Source: 34-65-8 sp964516135 (GTDB taxonomy: Bacteria > Pseudomonadota > Alphaproteobacteria > Sphingomonadales > Sphingomonadaceae). From it: a DNA stretch of 64,000 nt. The position numbers and the translations under genes are program-made. The stretch is taken from assembly GCA_964516135.1 (NCBI GenBank), contig CAZEWN010000005.1, forward strand, positions 1 through 64,000, in the 5' to 3' direction. Numbering within the stretch: position 1 is the first letter of the stretch; every line of letters starts with the position of its first letter. The notes below the pieces were generated by a model. It saw nothing but the letters and a program-made list of their open reading frames with translations. It made no database searches and had not been told where the DNA came from. Positions 18,078 to 29,878 of the stretch are shown here, piece after piece.

Positions 18078-18362
18078 TCAGTCGACAGCGGCTTCGGCCG
18101 GGGTCTCGCCCTGCATTTCGGCTTCGGCTTCGGCGGTGGCGCCTTCCACAGCGGCTTCGGTGCCGGCAGCGGCGTCGTCAACAGCGGCACCGGCTTCAGC
18201 AGCAGCGCCTTCGACGGCTTCGCCCATGGCTTCGGCATTGGCTTCGGTGTCGGCCATCGCGCCTTCGGCGGTTTCTTCAGCGGCGTCGGTGGTGGCTTCC
18301 GAGCAAGCAGCGAGGCTCAGCGAAGCGGCAGCAGCGGCGGCAACGAGCATGATCTTACGCAT
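18078..18362 (-). CDS. Small Ala/Glu-rich lipoprotein
   Basis: A 94-residue protein with a lipoprotein signal ending SLSLAAC (lipidated Cys20). The mature part is low complexity, almost all Ala, Glu, Asp, Gly, Thr and Met, with loose repeats of the AEAMGEAVEGAAAEAG type. It probably forms an extended amphipathic helix near the membrane. It resembles the lipoprotein at 3035-3373 in signal peptide and acidity. Function unknown. Confidence 0.75.
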   Translation of the reverse strand: MRKIMLVAAAAAASLSLAACSEATTDAAEETAEGAMADTEANAEAMGEAVEGAAAEAGAAVDDAAAGTEAAVEGATAEAEAEMQGETPAEAAVD

Positions 18363-18607
18363 AGGATCAATCCTTAATCAGCGAGTGAATTACACACCGG
18401 ATTGAGGCCCGGAGCGCGAAACCAATCCCTTCGGCCTGGCTTCTTCGGGCGTAAATAATGGCGGGAATATGGCAGCGCAAGAAGTTTTGCCACAATGCGC
18501 CCGCAATTCGCCGCATTTCGGACAAGATTGCTTGTTTTCAAGTGTTTGCGGGATGGCCGGATTTGGCGTGTTTCAATGGCAGGGACGCGCTGCTAACCAG
18601 CGCAGCG

Positions 18608-21454
<2,847 letters not shown>

Positions 21455-21519
21455 GCGATCCCGCCCCCTCCGATCGCGCGTCGGCGAGCCCCCCGCGATA
21501 TTCGGCGCTCTGGCTCAAC

Positions 21520-22752
21520 GTGGCCGTTCTGACGTTGATCGCGCTGACCCTGCTCGCAGGGCTGTTCCTGGTCGCGCGCACAATCGAGGTCGAACGCACC
21601 CACCGTGAACAGGTGCGCCGCACCGGCGAAGTGCTGTTGGCGCTGCGCGAGGTGCGGAACGTTACGCTGAACGCCGAAACGGGGCAGCGCGGCTATCTCC
21701 TCACGCTCGACGACCGCTATCTCGAGCCCTACCGAGACAGCCGGGCGCGAATTGGTCCTGCGGTCGAACGGGTACGGGAAATGATCGGGCCCGGCATCTC
21801 CGCGCGCCAGCAGGGATTGATCGACGAAATCGACAACCTCGCCGCGATCAAGGGCGCTGAAATGGATGAGACGGTAGGCCTCGCGGCCAACGCGCAGCTG
21901 ATGGACGCGCGACGCCGCATCCTGTCGGACGAGGGGCAAGAGGCGATGGAGCGCTTGCGCGCCGCGATCCAGGAGATGGAGCGGATCGAGAGCCAGTTGC
22001 TCGATGTCGCCGCGCGCCAAACGGCGCGGGCGGAAGCGCGCGTCCTGCCGCTGCTGGCGGTGGTCATCATGGTGCTGTTCGCCGCGCTCGTGGCAGGATA
22101 TGCGCTGGTGACCCGCGCCGCGCGAGCCGAGGCCGAGGCGGCGCAAGCCGCGGCGCTGGCTGAAGCGCGTGACCGTGCGGACTTGCTCGCGCGCGAAATC
22201 AATCACCGGGTCAAGAACTTGTTCGCGGTGATCCTGGCGATCGTGCGGATGGGCGCGAAGGAAGCTCCCGAAGCAAAGGCCGCCAGCGAGCGCATGGCCG
22301 AACGCATCGGCGCGCTGCTGACCGCGCACGAAGTAACCCAGGGCGCGATCGACCAGCGGCGCGCCGCGCTGCGCGATCTGGTCCAAACAACGCTCGCCCC
22401 CTATCGGTCCGACCGCCTGACCGCGAGCGTGGAGGGACCCGACGTCATGCTCGCGGCCAAGCGCGCCTCGCCGCTGGGGCTGGTGCTGCACGAACTGACG
22501 ACCAACGCCGTGAAATACGGCTGCTGGCGCGAGGAGGGACATTTGTCGATAACCTGGACCCAGGTCGATGGTATGGTGGAAATGGTCTGGCGCGAACGTT
22601 GCCCGGCGCCTGGCCCGCCGGCGGAAAGCAACGGTGGCGGGTTCGGCACGCGACTGATGGAAGCTTCGGCCCGGCAGCTGCGCGGCAGCATCGAGCGGCG
22701 CTTCCTCGACGACGGTGCGGAAGTGGTGATCCGCTTTCCCACGGACGATTGA
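21520..22752 (+). CDS. CHASE3-HWE sensor histidine kinase
   Basis: A sensor kinase with two membrane segments (about 2-19 and 176-197) flanking a CHASE3 extracytoplasmic domain containing NAETGQRGYLLTLDDRYLEPY. The HWE-type kinase core has the phosphorylated His229 in REINHRVKNLFAVI, the N-box LHELTTNAVKYG, and a GGGFGTRLMEASARQL lid. HWE kinases in this group often feed the PhyR general stress pathway, but no partner is nearby. GTG 21520 is the first standard start. A CTG at 21451, overlapping the polA stop with GGGGAG 7 bases upstream, may be the true start and would add 23 cytoplasmic residues. Confidence 0.88.
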   Translation: MAVLTLIALTLLAGLFLVARTIEVERTHREQVRRTGEVLLALREVRNVTLNAETGQRGYLLTLDDRYLEPYRDSRARIGPAVERVREMIGPGISARQQGLIDEIDNLAAIKGAEMDETVGLAANAQLMDARRRILSDEGQEAMERLRAAIQEMERIESQLLDVAARQTARAEARVLPLLAVVIMVLFAALVAGYALVTRAARAEAEAAQAAALAEARDRADLLAREINHRVKNLFAVILAIVRMGAKEAPEAKAASERMAERIGALLTAHEVTQGAIDQRRAALRDLVQTTLAPYRSDRLTASVEGPDVMLAAKRASPLGLVLHELTTNAVKYGCWREEGHLSITWTQVDGMVEMVWRERCPAPGPPAESNGGGFGTRLMEASARQLRGSIERRFLDDGAEVVIRFPTDD

Positions 22753-22760
22753 GGCGGCCC

Positions 22761-23834
22761 ATGCTCGAACAATTCAATCCCGCCGAATGGTCGATCGCCT
22801 GGGACCGGATCGGAACCGCCGCGCTCCTCGCCGCGCTGGGGGTACTGGGTGGCTGGCTGGTCCATCGCATCGTCTTTGCGCTGGCGGGCAGGATCGCTTC
22901 CATGTCCGTCGCACCGGTCGACGAACTGGTGCTTCGGCGTATCCGCCAGCCGGCATTCTGGGCCTTCATCGCCATCGGCATGACGCTGGCCGCGCAAAGC
23001 GACCCGACGCTGGCCGCGACCTGGGGGCCGATCGCGCAGATCGTGCGCCCTGCGATCCTAGGCTGGATCGCCTATTCCCTGGTCAAGGCCTTTACCGCCG
23101 CGATGGAATTCCGGCTCGAAACCATCGACGACCCGATCACCAACCGCAGCCGCAAGACCCGTATTGCGATCCTTTCGCGCACCGCGACTTTCGCGATCGT
23201 CCTCATCACCGTGGGGCTGATGCTGCTGGGCATCCCGGGCGTGCGCGATATCGGGGTGACGGTAATGGCGTCCGCAGGTCTTGCCGCGCTTGCGGTGGGC
23301 GCCGCAGCACAACCGGCGCTGAAGTCGTTGATCGCGGGTTTGCAGATGGCACTGACCGAGCCGCTGCGGATTGGCGACCTGGTGGTGGTCGACGGGCATA
23401 CCGGGCGGGTCGAGGAAATTCGCATGAGCTTCATCATCGTGCGGACCTGGGACGAGCGCGCGGTGATCGTGCCGACCAGCCGGTTCCTCGATCAGAGCTT
23501 CGAGAACTGGTCGCGTACCAACGAAATGCTGACCGGCCCGGTGTTCCTGCATCTCAACCCGGCTGCCGACGTGGCGCCGATCCGGGTCGAGTTCCTGCGT
23601 TTCGTGGGCGCGCATGGGCTCTGGGACGGGCGCACCGCGTCGTTGCTGATGACCGAGGCGCGGCCCGACACCATCGAACTGCGCCTGGCGATGAGTGCGC
23701 GCACGATCGGAGATCTGTTCGACCTGCGCTGCGCGGTGCGCGAACACATGATCGAATGGCTCCGTGCCGAGATGCCTGACGCTTTGGTGCGCCAGCGAAT
23801 CGAGATCGAACCGGCTACGAGCCGAAAGCCCTAG
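22761..23834 (+). CDS. MscS-family mechanosensitive channel
   Basis: A 357-residue membrane protein. Three or more helices (about 20-45, 65-90, 95-115 and 140-165) precede the conserved pore helix and beta domain: VMASAGLAALAVGAAAQPAL, then PLRIGDLVVVDGHTGRVEEI and the RTWDERAVIVPTSRFLDQ segment. Such channels open under membrane tension and release solutes in osmotic downshock. It follows the kinase gene by 8 bases and is probably cotranscribed with it. Its TAG stop overlaps the convergent AAA ATPase stop in a CTAG. Confidence 0.92.
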   Translation: MLEQFNPAEWSIAWDRIGTAALLAALGVLGGWLVHRIVFALAGRIASMSVAPVDELVLRRIRQPAFWAFIAIGMTLAAQSDPTLAATWGPIAQIVRPAILGWIAYSLVKAFTAAMEFRLETIDDPITNRSRKTRIAILSRTATFAIVLITVGLMLLGIPGVRDIGVTVMASAGLAALAVGAAAQPALKSLIAGLQMALTEPLRIGDLVVVDGHTGRVEEIRMSFIIVRTWDERAVIVPTSRFLDQSFENWSRTNEMLTGPVFLHLNPAADVAPIRVEFLRFVGAHGLWDGRTASLLMTEARPDTIELRLAMSARTIGDLFDLRCAVREHMIEWLRAEMPDALVRQRIEIEPATSRKP

Positions 23835-26161
23835 TCGTTGCTCCGTTCAGCGGCGGCGCGGTGCTTTACCTCGCGGGTCGGCTCCACCATCCCTTCGTGC
23901 AGGAAGCCGATCGGGAATACCTCGGCGGCGCGCTTCTTCAGTTCGCCACGCATTTTCTTGTATTCGTCCTCCATCGCCTGGGTCACGGTGGCGCGCGAAT
24001 CCTCCAGCGCCCCGCCGAAATCGGCGGCGGTCACATCCTGGACATCGCCGCCCGCGCGGCGCAGCGCGTTGAGCCCCGCGCGGCGAACCACATCCTCCAG
24101 GTCAGCGCCGGTAAAGCGCTCGGTCTTGTCCGCAATCTGACCCAGATCGACATCGGCCGCGATCGGCATGCCTTGTGTGTGGATACTAAGAATTCGCTCA
24201 CGCCCCTTGCGATCGGGCGTCCCGACATACACCAGCTCGTCGAACCGGCCGGGACGCAACAATGCCGGATCAACTAAGGCGGGCCGATTGGTGGCGCCGA
24301 TCACGACGACGGATTGCAGTTCCTCCAAGCCGTCCATCTCGGCCAAGATGGTGTTGACTACGCGGCCCGTCACCTGCGGTTCGCCCTGCCCGCTGCCACG
24401 CGCGGGCACCAGGCTGTCGATCTCGTCGATGAAGATCACGCACGGCGCCACGGCGCGGGCGCGCTGGAACATCCGTGCGATCTGCTGTTCACTCTCGCCG
24501 TACCACTTGGACAGGAGGTCGGAGCTCTTCATCGAGATGAAGTTCGCTTCCGCCTCCTTGGCGACCGCCTTCGCCAGCAGGGTCTTGCCGGTGCCGGGCG
24601 GACCATAGAGCAGGAAGCCCTTGGCCGGCCGGATCCCGAGCCGCTCGAACGCATCGGGGTTTTTTAACGGCAGTTCGACTCCCTCCTTGAGCTTGTCGAT
24701 CGCTTCGTCGACCCCGCCGATGTCCTCCCAGCCGACGCGCGGCACCTGGACCATGACTTCGCGCATCGCGGAAGGTTGCACGCGCTTCAGCGCGGCGAGG
24801 AAATCCTCGCGGCTGACGTATACGTCCTCCAGCACTTCGGGCGGGATGGTCCGCTCGTCGAGGTCGAGCCGGGGCATGATCCGCCGCACCGCGTCGATCG
24901 CCGCTTCGCGCGCCAGGGCCGCCAGGTCCGCACCGACGAAGCCGTGGGTAGTGCGCGCCAGTTCGTCGAGGTCGACCCGGTCGCCCAGCGGCATCCCGCG
25001 GGTGTGGATTGCCAATATTTCGCGGCGACCGCGCTCATCGGGCACGCCGATCACGATCTCGCGGTCGAACCGGCCGGGGCGGCGCAACGCCTCGTCAATC
25101 GCGTCGGGGCGGTTGGTCGCGGCGATGACCACGATGTTGGAGCGGGCCTCCAGCCCGTCCATCAGCGTCAGGAGCTGGGCGACGAGGCGCTTCTCCGCTT
25201 CGCCAGGCACCTGGCTGCGTTTGGGCGCGATCGAGTCGATCTCGTCGATGAACACGATCGCGGGCGCGGCCTTGGCGGCCTCCTCGAATACTTCACGCAG
25301 GCGCTTTTCGCTCTCGCCATAGCCCGAACCCATGATCTCGGGTCCGTTGATGATGAAGAACTGCGCATCGCTCTCGTTCGCGACGGCCTGGGCCAGGCGG
25401 GTCTTGCCGGTGCCCGGCGGGCCATGCAGCAAAACCCCCTTGGGCGGATCGACGCCCAGGCGCGTGAACAGTTCGGGATAGCGCAGCGGCAGCTCGACCA
25501 TTTCGCGTAGCTGCTGGATCGTCTCGCCCATGCCGCCGACGTCGTCGTAGTTCACCACGCCGCGCCCATCGCGTGGTTCCTCGAACTCGGAGCGCAGTTC
25601 AACCTCGGTGTTTTCATCAATGTGGACGATGCCCTTGGGCGCGGTCGACACGACCGTGAGGCGGATCTGGGTGAGCGAATAGGCAGGCGCGTTGAACATG
25701 CGCTGCACTTCGGGCGGCATGTTCTGGACCGGCTGCTGCCCGGTGGTGGCGACGATGTCGCCCGCGACCAGGGGCCGGCGGAAGAAGTTGCGCTTCAGCG
25801 CCTGCGTCGGACCTTGCAGCCGCATGTCGCGATTGGCAGGGGCAAACACAACCCGGGTGGCAGGCCGCGATTGCGCCACGGCGATGCGGACATGTTCGCC
25901 CGACGCGGCTTCCGCGTTCGAACGCTGCAGGCCGTCGAGCCGCACCACTTCGAGCGACTGATCCTCGTCATAGGCGGACATGGCAACTGCCGCAGTGCTG
26001 CGCTTGCCGACGATCTCGACCACGTCGCCTTCGGTAATCCCCAGGGCCTGGAACGCGGAACGCGGCATCCGGGCAACGCCGCGGCCGCTCTCCTCCTGCC
26101 GCGCCGCTGCGACTTCCAGCCGGATGGTCTTGTCTGCTACTGCCGCGTCAGCATCGGCCAT
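23831..26161 (-). CDS. Cdc48/VCP-type double-AAA ATPase
   Basis: A 776-residue protein with the full Cdc48/VAT layout: a substrate-binding N domain (about 10-190, double-psi barrel type, with RMPRSAFQALGITEGDVVEI), AAA domain D1 with Walker A GPPGTGKT (247-254) and Walker B VFIDEID, and D2 with Walker A at 520-527 and Walker B VIFIDEID. Both Walker motifs look intact. Eukaryotic and archaeal relatives unfold proteins; bacterial members are less well studied. GGGAG lies 6 bases before the ATG at 26161. It stands alone, convergent with the MscS gene. Confidence 0.95.
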   Translation of the reverse strand: MADADAAVADKTIRLEVAAARQEESGRGVARMPRSAFQALGITEGDVVEIVGKRSTAAVAMSAYDEDQSLEVVRLDGLQRSNAEAASGEHVRIAVAQSRPATRVVFAPANRDMRLQGPTQALKRNFFRRPLVAGDIVATTGQQPVQNMPPEVQRMFNAPAYSLTQIRLTVVSTAPKGIVHIDENTEVELRSEFEEPRDGRGVVNYDDVGGMGETIQQLREMVELPLRYPELFTRLGVDPPKGVLLHGPPGTGKTRLAQAVANESDAQFFIINGPEIMGSGYGESEKRLREVFEEAAKAAPAIVFIDEIDSIAPKRSQVPGEAEKRLVAQLLTLMDGLEARSNIVVIAATNRPDAIDEALRRPGRFDREIVIGVPDERGRREILAIHTRGMPLGDRVDLDELARTTHGFVGADLAALAREAAIDAVRRIMPRLDLDERTIPPEVLEDVYVSREDFLAALKRVQPSAMREVMVQVPRVGWEDIGGVDEAIDKLKEGVELPLKNPDAFERLGIRPAKGFLLYGPPGTGKTLLAKAVAKEAEANFISMKSSDLLSKWYGESEQQIARMFQRARAVAPCVIFIDEIDSLVPARGSGQGEPQVTGRVVNTILAEMDGLEELQSVVVIGATNRPALVDPALLRPGRFDELVYVGTPDRKGRERILSIHTQGMPIAADVDLGQIADKTERFTGADLEDVVRRAGLNALRRAGGDVQDVTAADFGGALEDSRATVTQAMEDEYKKMRGELKKRAAEVFPIGFLHEGMVEPTREVKHRAAAERSND

Positions 26162-26274
26162 GTGCCGCTCGCTCCCGTCCTTGCGTTGATCGTCCGCATC
26201 CAAGCTAGGTACGCGGCCCCAGCGATGCAAACGGGCGGGTTCGATTTCGGTGCCGATCGAGTTGCACCGCGCCC

Positions 26275-26308
26275 AAGAAAAAAGCCCCGACCACTGGGGC
26301 CGGGGCTA
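26275..26308 (-). terminator. Minus-strand rho-independent terminator without an obvious gene
   Basis: Read on the minus strand: AGCCCCG, an 11-base loop, CGGGGCT, then TTTTTTCT. It is a clear intrinsic terminator pointing left, yet no minus-strand gene lies to its right before the plus-strand scoA gene at 26566. It therefore implies a short untranslated or peptide-coding minus-strand transcript, or it is a relic. Confidence 0.7.
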
Positions 26309-26565
26309 GAAAGTCTTGGGAGAGGATGCCTGAAAGGCCTGCTTCATATGCTGCGAGCGCGAAAATTGTGCAAGTGCGAAATAATCACCTTATGTTGCGC
26401 GAATTGCAACTTAGCATGTCGCACTTCGATATAGTGCAGTTAGATCAGCTGTTTAGATGGCCGCTAATACTGGCTCGATTGCTGCATTGCGAAAATCATG
26501 CCGAGGTCAAGATGATGGCAGGACGGACTGGTTTCCCCTAGAGGAAGCGCGCAAACGGAGGTTTC
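26309..26565. other. AT-rich, TGC/GCA-rich block upstream of scoA
   Basis: A clear drop in GC (26401-26460 has 25 G+C of 60). It has many TGC and GCA triplets, including TTGCGCGAATTGCAA (26394-26408 region) and TTGCTGCATTGC near 26479-26490. Alphaproteobacterial PhaR (polyhydroxybutyrate regulator) binds TGC-rich sites, and scoAB acts on the acetoacetate made from that polymer, so an operator function is conceivable. A 71-codon plus-strand frame (26326-26541) looks non-coding. No gene is supported here. Confidence 0.4.
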
Positions 26566-27300
26566 ATGAACAAGCTGTATCCCGACGCCACTTCTGCCTT
26601 GGACGGACTGCTCCAGGACGACATGTTGATCGCCAGCGGGGGTTTCGGCCTGTGCGGCCTGCCCGAACGGCTGCTTACCGCGATACGCGACGCGGGTGTT
26701 TCAGGCCTCACTTTCGCCAGCAACAATGCCGGGATCGACAATGAAGGCATCGGGATGCTGCTGCGGACCAAGCAGGTTCGCAAAATGATTTCCAGCTATG
26801 TCGGCGAAAACAAGGAGTTCGAGCGGCAATTCCTGTCGGGAGAATTGGAGGTGGAGTTCTGCCCGCAGGGCACGCTGGCCGAGCGCATGCGCGCGGGCGG
26901 CGCGGGCATTCCCGGGTTCTACACCAAGACTGGCGTCGGCACCCAGGTCGCCGAAGGCAAGGAGAGCAAGATCTTCGATGGCCCGAACGGACACGAGGAG
27001 TATATCCTCGAACGCGGGATTTTCGCCGACCTGGCCATTGTCAAGGCCTGGAAAGCAGACGAAACCGGCAACCTCGTCTTCCGCAAGACCGCGCGCAATT
27101 TCAACCAGCCCGCTGCGACCTGCGGCAAGGTCTGCGTTGTGGAGGTTGAAGAAATCGTGCCCGTAGGCAGCCTCGATCCCGATTGCATCCACCTGCCCGG
27201 TGTCTACGTCCAGCGCATGATCGTGGGCGCGCCGTATGACAAGAAGATCGAATTTCGCACGACCCGCGAACGAGATGGGCGTGAAAGGGAGACGGCATAA
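26566..27300 (+). CDS. scoA: 3-oxoacid CoA-transferase subunit A
   Basis: The 244-residue alpha subunit of succinyl-CoA:3-ketoacid CoA-transferase, which activates acetoacetate with CoA from succinyl-CoA. It shows MNKLYPDATSALDGLL, the glycine-rich ASGGFGLCGLPERL, and the oxyanion/CoA region GVGTQVAEGKESKIFDG. ACGGAGG sits 5 bases before the ATG. The last base of its TAA is the first base of the scoB ATG, so the two subunits are translationally coupled. It may serve ketone body or polyhydroxybutyrate-derived acetoacetate use. Confidence 0.95.
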   Translation: MNKLYPDATSALDGLLQDDMLIASGGFGLCGLPERLLTAIRDAGVSGLTFASNNAGIDNEGIGMLLRTKQVRKMISSYVGENKEFERQFLSGELEVEFCPQGTLAERMRAGGAGIPGFYTKTGVGTQVAEGKESKIFDGPNGHEEYILERGIFADLAIVKAWKADETGNLVFRKTARNFNQPAATCGKVCVVEVEEIVPVGSLDPDCIHLPGVYVQRMIVGAPYDKKIEFRTTRERDGRERETA

Positions 27301-27935
27301 TGGCCTGGACCCGCGACGAAATGGCCGCGCGCGCGGCGCGTGAGCTCAAGGATGGTTATTACGTCAATCTTGGCATCGGCATCCCGACGCTGGTTGCAAA
27401 CCATATTCCCGCCGGGATGCACGTGACGTTGCAGAGCGAGAACGGGATGCTGGGAATAGGTCCCTTCCCTTACGACGACGAGGTTGACGCCGACCTGATC
27501 AACGCGGGCAAGCAGACAATCAGCGAACTGCCGCACAGCGCCTATTTCGACAGCGCCGCCAGTTTCGCCATGATCCGCGGCGGGCACATCGACCTGACCG
27601 TTCTGGGCGCGATGGAAGTGGCCGAAAACGGCGACATCGCCAACTGGATGATCCCGGGCAAGATGATCAAGGGAATGGGCGGTGCGATGGATCTGGTCGC
27701 GGGCGTCAAGAAAATCATCGTGGTGATGGAACACAACGCCAAGGATGGCAGTCCCAAGTTCATCCCGGCCTGCACGCTGCCGCTGACGGGCCGCAACGTG
27801 GTCGACATGATCGTGACCGATCTGGCTGTGTTCCAGCGGCCCGACCACGCCAGCCCGTTCCGTCTGATCGAAACCGCGCCGGGCGTGAGTGGGGAGGAAA
27901 TCGCCGGCAAGACGACGGCGCATTACATCGCCTGA
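27300..27935 (+). CDS. scoB: 3-oxoacid CoA-transferase subunit B
   Basis: The 211-residue beta subunit with the catalytic glutamate (Glu47) in the conserved SENGMLGIGP motif, which forms the glutamyl-CoA thioester. Other family blocks are YVNLGIGIPTLVANHIP, GGHIDLTVLGAMEV and ANWMIPGKMIKGMGGAMDLV. It overlaps scoA by one base. An 8-bp hairpin (27948-27974) follows 12 bases after the stop, just before the next gene. Confidence 0.96.
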   Translation: MAWTRDEMAARAARELKDGYYVNLGIGIPTLVANHIPAGMHVTLQSENGMLGIGPFPYDDEVDADLINAGKQTISELPHSAYFDSAASFAMIRGGHIDLTVLGAMEVAENGDIANWMIPGKMIKGMGGAMDLVAGVKKIIVVMEHNAKDGSPKFIPACTLPLTGRNVVDMIVTDLAVFQRPDHASPFRLIETAPGVSGEEIAGKTTAHYIA

Positions 27936-27947
27936 CCCTATCCAACG

Positions 27948-27974
27948 ACGGGCGATTGTGGAACAGTCGCCCGT
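27948..27974 (+). other. Hairpin directly abutting the ferritin-like gene start
   Basis: ACGGGCGA (27948-27955) pairs perfectly with TCGCCCGT (27967-27974); the 11-base loop contains GTGGAACAG, the only weak ribosome-binding match for the gene. The ATG at 27975 follows the stem at once. No T-run follows, so it is not a classical terminator; it may protect the scoAB messenger end or modulate translation of the next gene. Confidence 0.55.
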
Positions 27975-28643
27975 ATGGGACTCGCCAGTGCCTTCCGCGC
28001 GCGTTTTCTCGACGTGCTCGCCTCGATCTACATCTATAACGAGCATCGAGGTTATACCTCGCTTGACCGGGTGCTGGAGGCAGTGCGGGCGCGGTGCCCC
28101 ACCGACGCGCGCTTCATTGCCGAAGTCGAGAAACACCGCGCCGACGAATACAAGCACTATCGCATGTTTCGCCGCTGGTTCGAGCTGCAGGGGCGCATGC
28201 CGCTGAAGGTCGACCGGACCTGCGGCCACATCGACCACTTCATCGAGCGGGTCTTCCGCTGCACTATCGACGAGCTCGACACCGGCAAGATCGTTGCCAG
28301 CGGCGACGCGTTCGAGAAACTGTGCCGGGTGATCATGATCACCGAAAGGCGCGGCATGGCGCAGGTCGAAATCCTGCTGAAGAACCCGCACATCCGCTCG
28401 GACCGGGCGATGACGCGCATCTTCGAGGTCATCGAGCGCGACGAGCCCGACCACTGGATGCCTTACGACCGGTGGCTGCGCGCCCATGGCCGCCGCCCCC
28501 AGCCACGCTGGCGCGAGCTGTGGACCGATTTCTGGATCCACAAGTCGCTGATGCTGGTGAAACTGCCGACGGTGTTCCTCAACCGGCGCGCCCCGCGCCT
28601 GACCGCCTGGCCCGACGAGGACCGAGCGGCTTACGCCAGCTAG
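27975..28643 (+). CDS. Ferritin-like domain protein
   Basis: A 222-residue helical protein annotated by resemblance to ferritin-like (diiron four-helix) proteins. Candidate metal-ligand segments are EVEKHRADEYKHYRMF (about 49-64), VIMITERRGMAQVE and EVIERDEPDHWMPYD, which look like paired carboxylate/His motifs on separate helices. The C-terminal WRELWTDFWIHKSLMLVKLP is basic and hydrophobic and may be membrane-associated. The substrate or role is unknown. It ends 1 base before the convergent metK stop. Confidence 0.65.
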   Translation: MGLASAFRARFLDVLASIYIYNEHRGYTSLDRVLEAVRARCPTDARFIAEVEKHRADEYKHYRMFRRWFELQGRMPLKVDRTCGHIDHFIERVFRCTIDELDTGKIVASGDAFEKLCRVIMITERRGMAQVEILLKNPHIRSDRAMTRIFEVIERDEPDHWMPYDRWLRAHGRRPQPRWRELWTDFWIHKSLMLVKLPTVFLNRRAPRLTAWPDEDRAAYAS

Positions 28644-28644
28644 G

Positions 28645-29868
28645 TCAGGCTATAGCTGCCTTCAGCTTGTCAACGAGGTCGGTCCGCTCCCACGGAAACA
28701 ACTCACCATCGGGCTTGCGGCCGAAATGGCCATAGGCGGCCGAGGGGCTGTAGATCGGCTTGTTGAGGCCGAGGTGCGTGCGGATGCCGCGCGGGGTCAG
28801 GCGCACGAGCGTGGGCAGGATCATTTCGAGCTGGCCCTCGGTGACTCCGTTCGCGGTGCCGTGCAGATCGACGTAGAGTGACAGCGGTTCGGCCACGCCG
28901 ATGGCGTAGGCAATCTGGATGGTGCAGCGCCGCGCCAGGCCCGCCGCGACAACATTCTTGGCGAGGTAGCGGGTCACATAGGCGGCCGAGCGGTCGACCT
29001 TGGTCGGATCCTTGCCGCTGAAAGCGCCGCCGCCGTGCGGGCTGGCGCCGCCATATGTATCGACGATGATCTTGCGCCCGGTAAGGCCCGCGTCGCCATC
29101 GGGGCCACCGATTTCGAACCGGCCGGTCGGGTTGATGTGATAAACGGTCGCATCGGTCAGCAGTTCGGCCGGCATCACGTCGGCGATCACACCCTTCACG
29201 TAGTCGCGCAACTCGGCGTACTTGGCCGCGTCACCCTCGCCGTGATGGTGGAAATATCCCGGCGCGTGCTGGGTCGAGACCACGATCGCGGTCGCTTCGA
29301 CCGGCCGCTCGTTTTCGTAACGCAGCGTCACCTGGCTCTTGGCGTCGGGCTCGAGGAAGCTGACCACACCGGCCTTGCGGTCGGCCGCCATGCGCTCCAG
29401 AATCTTGTGACTGTAATCAAGCGTCGCCGGCATCAGGTCGGGCGTTTCGTCACTGGCATAGCCGAACATGATGCCCTGATCGCCCGCACCCTCGTCCTTC
29501 TCCGCACCGGCGTCCACGCCCTGTGCGATGTGCGCGGATTGCGGATGGAGGTTGTTTTCAAACCGGAGCGTCTGCCAGTGGAACCCGTCCTGTTCGTACC
29601 CGATCGCGCGCACCACGCCGCGCACGGTGTTTTCGATTTCTTCCTCCACGCCCGGCGCCCAGTTGCCGGCCTCGTCCATGATCCCCTTGCCGCGGATTTC
29701 GCCAGCGATGATCACCGTCTGCGTCGTGGTCAGCGTTTCGCACGCGACCCGCGCCTCGGGATCCTTGCCCAGGAACAGATCGACGATGGCGTCGGAAATC
29801 TGGTCCGACACCTTGTCCGGATGGCCTTCGGAAACGCTTTCGGAAGTGAAGAGGAAGCTGTTACGCAT
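28645..29868 (-). CDS. metK: S-adenosylmethionine synthetase
   Basis: A 407-residue enzyme making S-adenosylmethionine from ATP and methionine. It shows the N-terminus FLFTSESVSEGHPDKVSDQI, the ATP-binding GAGDQGIMFGYA hexapeptide region and the phosphate-binding GGGAFSGKDPTKVDRSAAY. An inverted repeat 11 bases upstream (29879-29898) may be a regulatory site. The only clear RBS candidate is GGGA, 5 bases from the ATG. lnt precedes it by 42 bases on the same strand, but a separate promoter is likely. Confidence 0.98.
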   Translation of the reverse strand: MRNSFLFTSESVSEGHPDKVSDQISDAIVDLFLGKDPEARVACETLTTTQTVIIAGEIRGKGIMDEAGNWAPGVEEEIENTVRGVVRAIGYEQDGFHWQTLRFENNLHPQSAHIAQGVDAGAEKDEGAGDQGIMFGYASDETPDLMPATLDYSHKILERMAADRKAGVVSFLEPDAKSQVTLRYENERPVEATAIVVSTQHAPGYFHHHGEGDAAKYAELRDYVKGVIADVMPAELLTDATVYHINPTGRFEIGGPDGDAGLTGRKIIVDTYGGASPHGGGAFSGKDPTKVDRSAAYVTRYLAKNVVAAGLARRCTIQIAYAIGVAEPLSLYVDLHGTANGVTEGQLEMILPTLVRLTPRGIRTHLGLNKPIYSPSAAYGHFGRKPDGELFPWERTDLVDKLKAAIA

Positions 29869-29878
29869 GGGATTCCCG

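Noticed and set aside
21520..22752. General stress response cluster (PhyR/NepR/EcfG) around the HWE kinase
   Set aside because: The neighbours are polA and an MscS channel; no PhyR, NepR or ECF sigma gene is in the window.
26306..26347. A 13-codon minus-strand frame ending at the orphan terminator
   Set aside because: It has no ribosome-binding site and is closed by an upstream in-frame stop; the length is within chance. Kept only as part of the orphan-terminator observation.
26326..26541. A 71-codon plus-strand frame before scoA
   Set aside because: A purine-rich GGGAGAGG precedes it but codon choice is unlike the genome (many AT-ending codons), no family is recognised, and it fills the AT-rich regulatory block.
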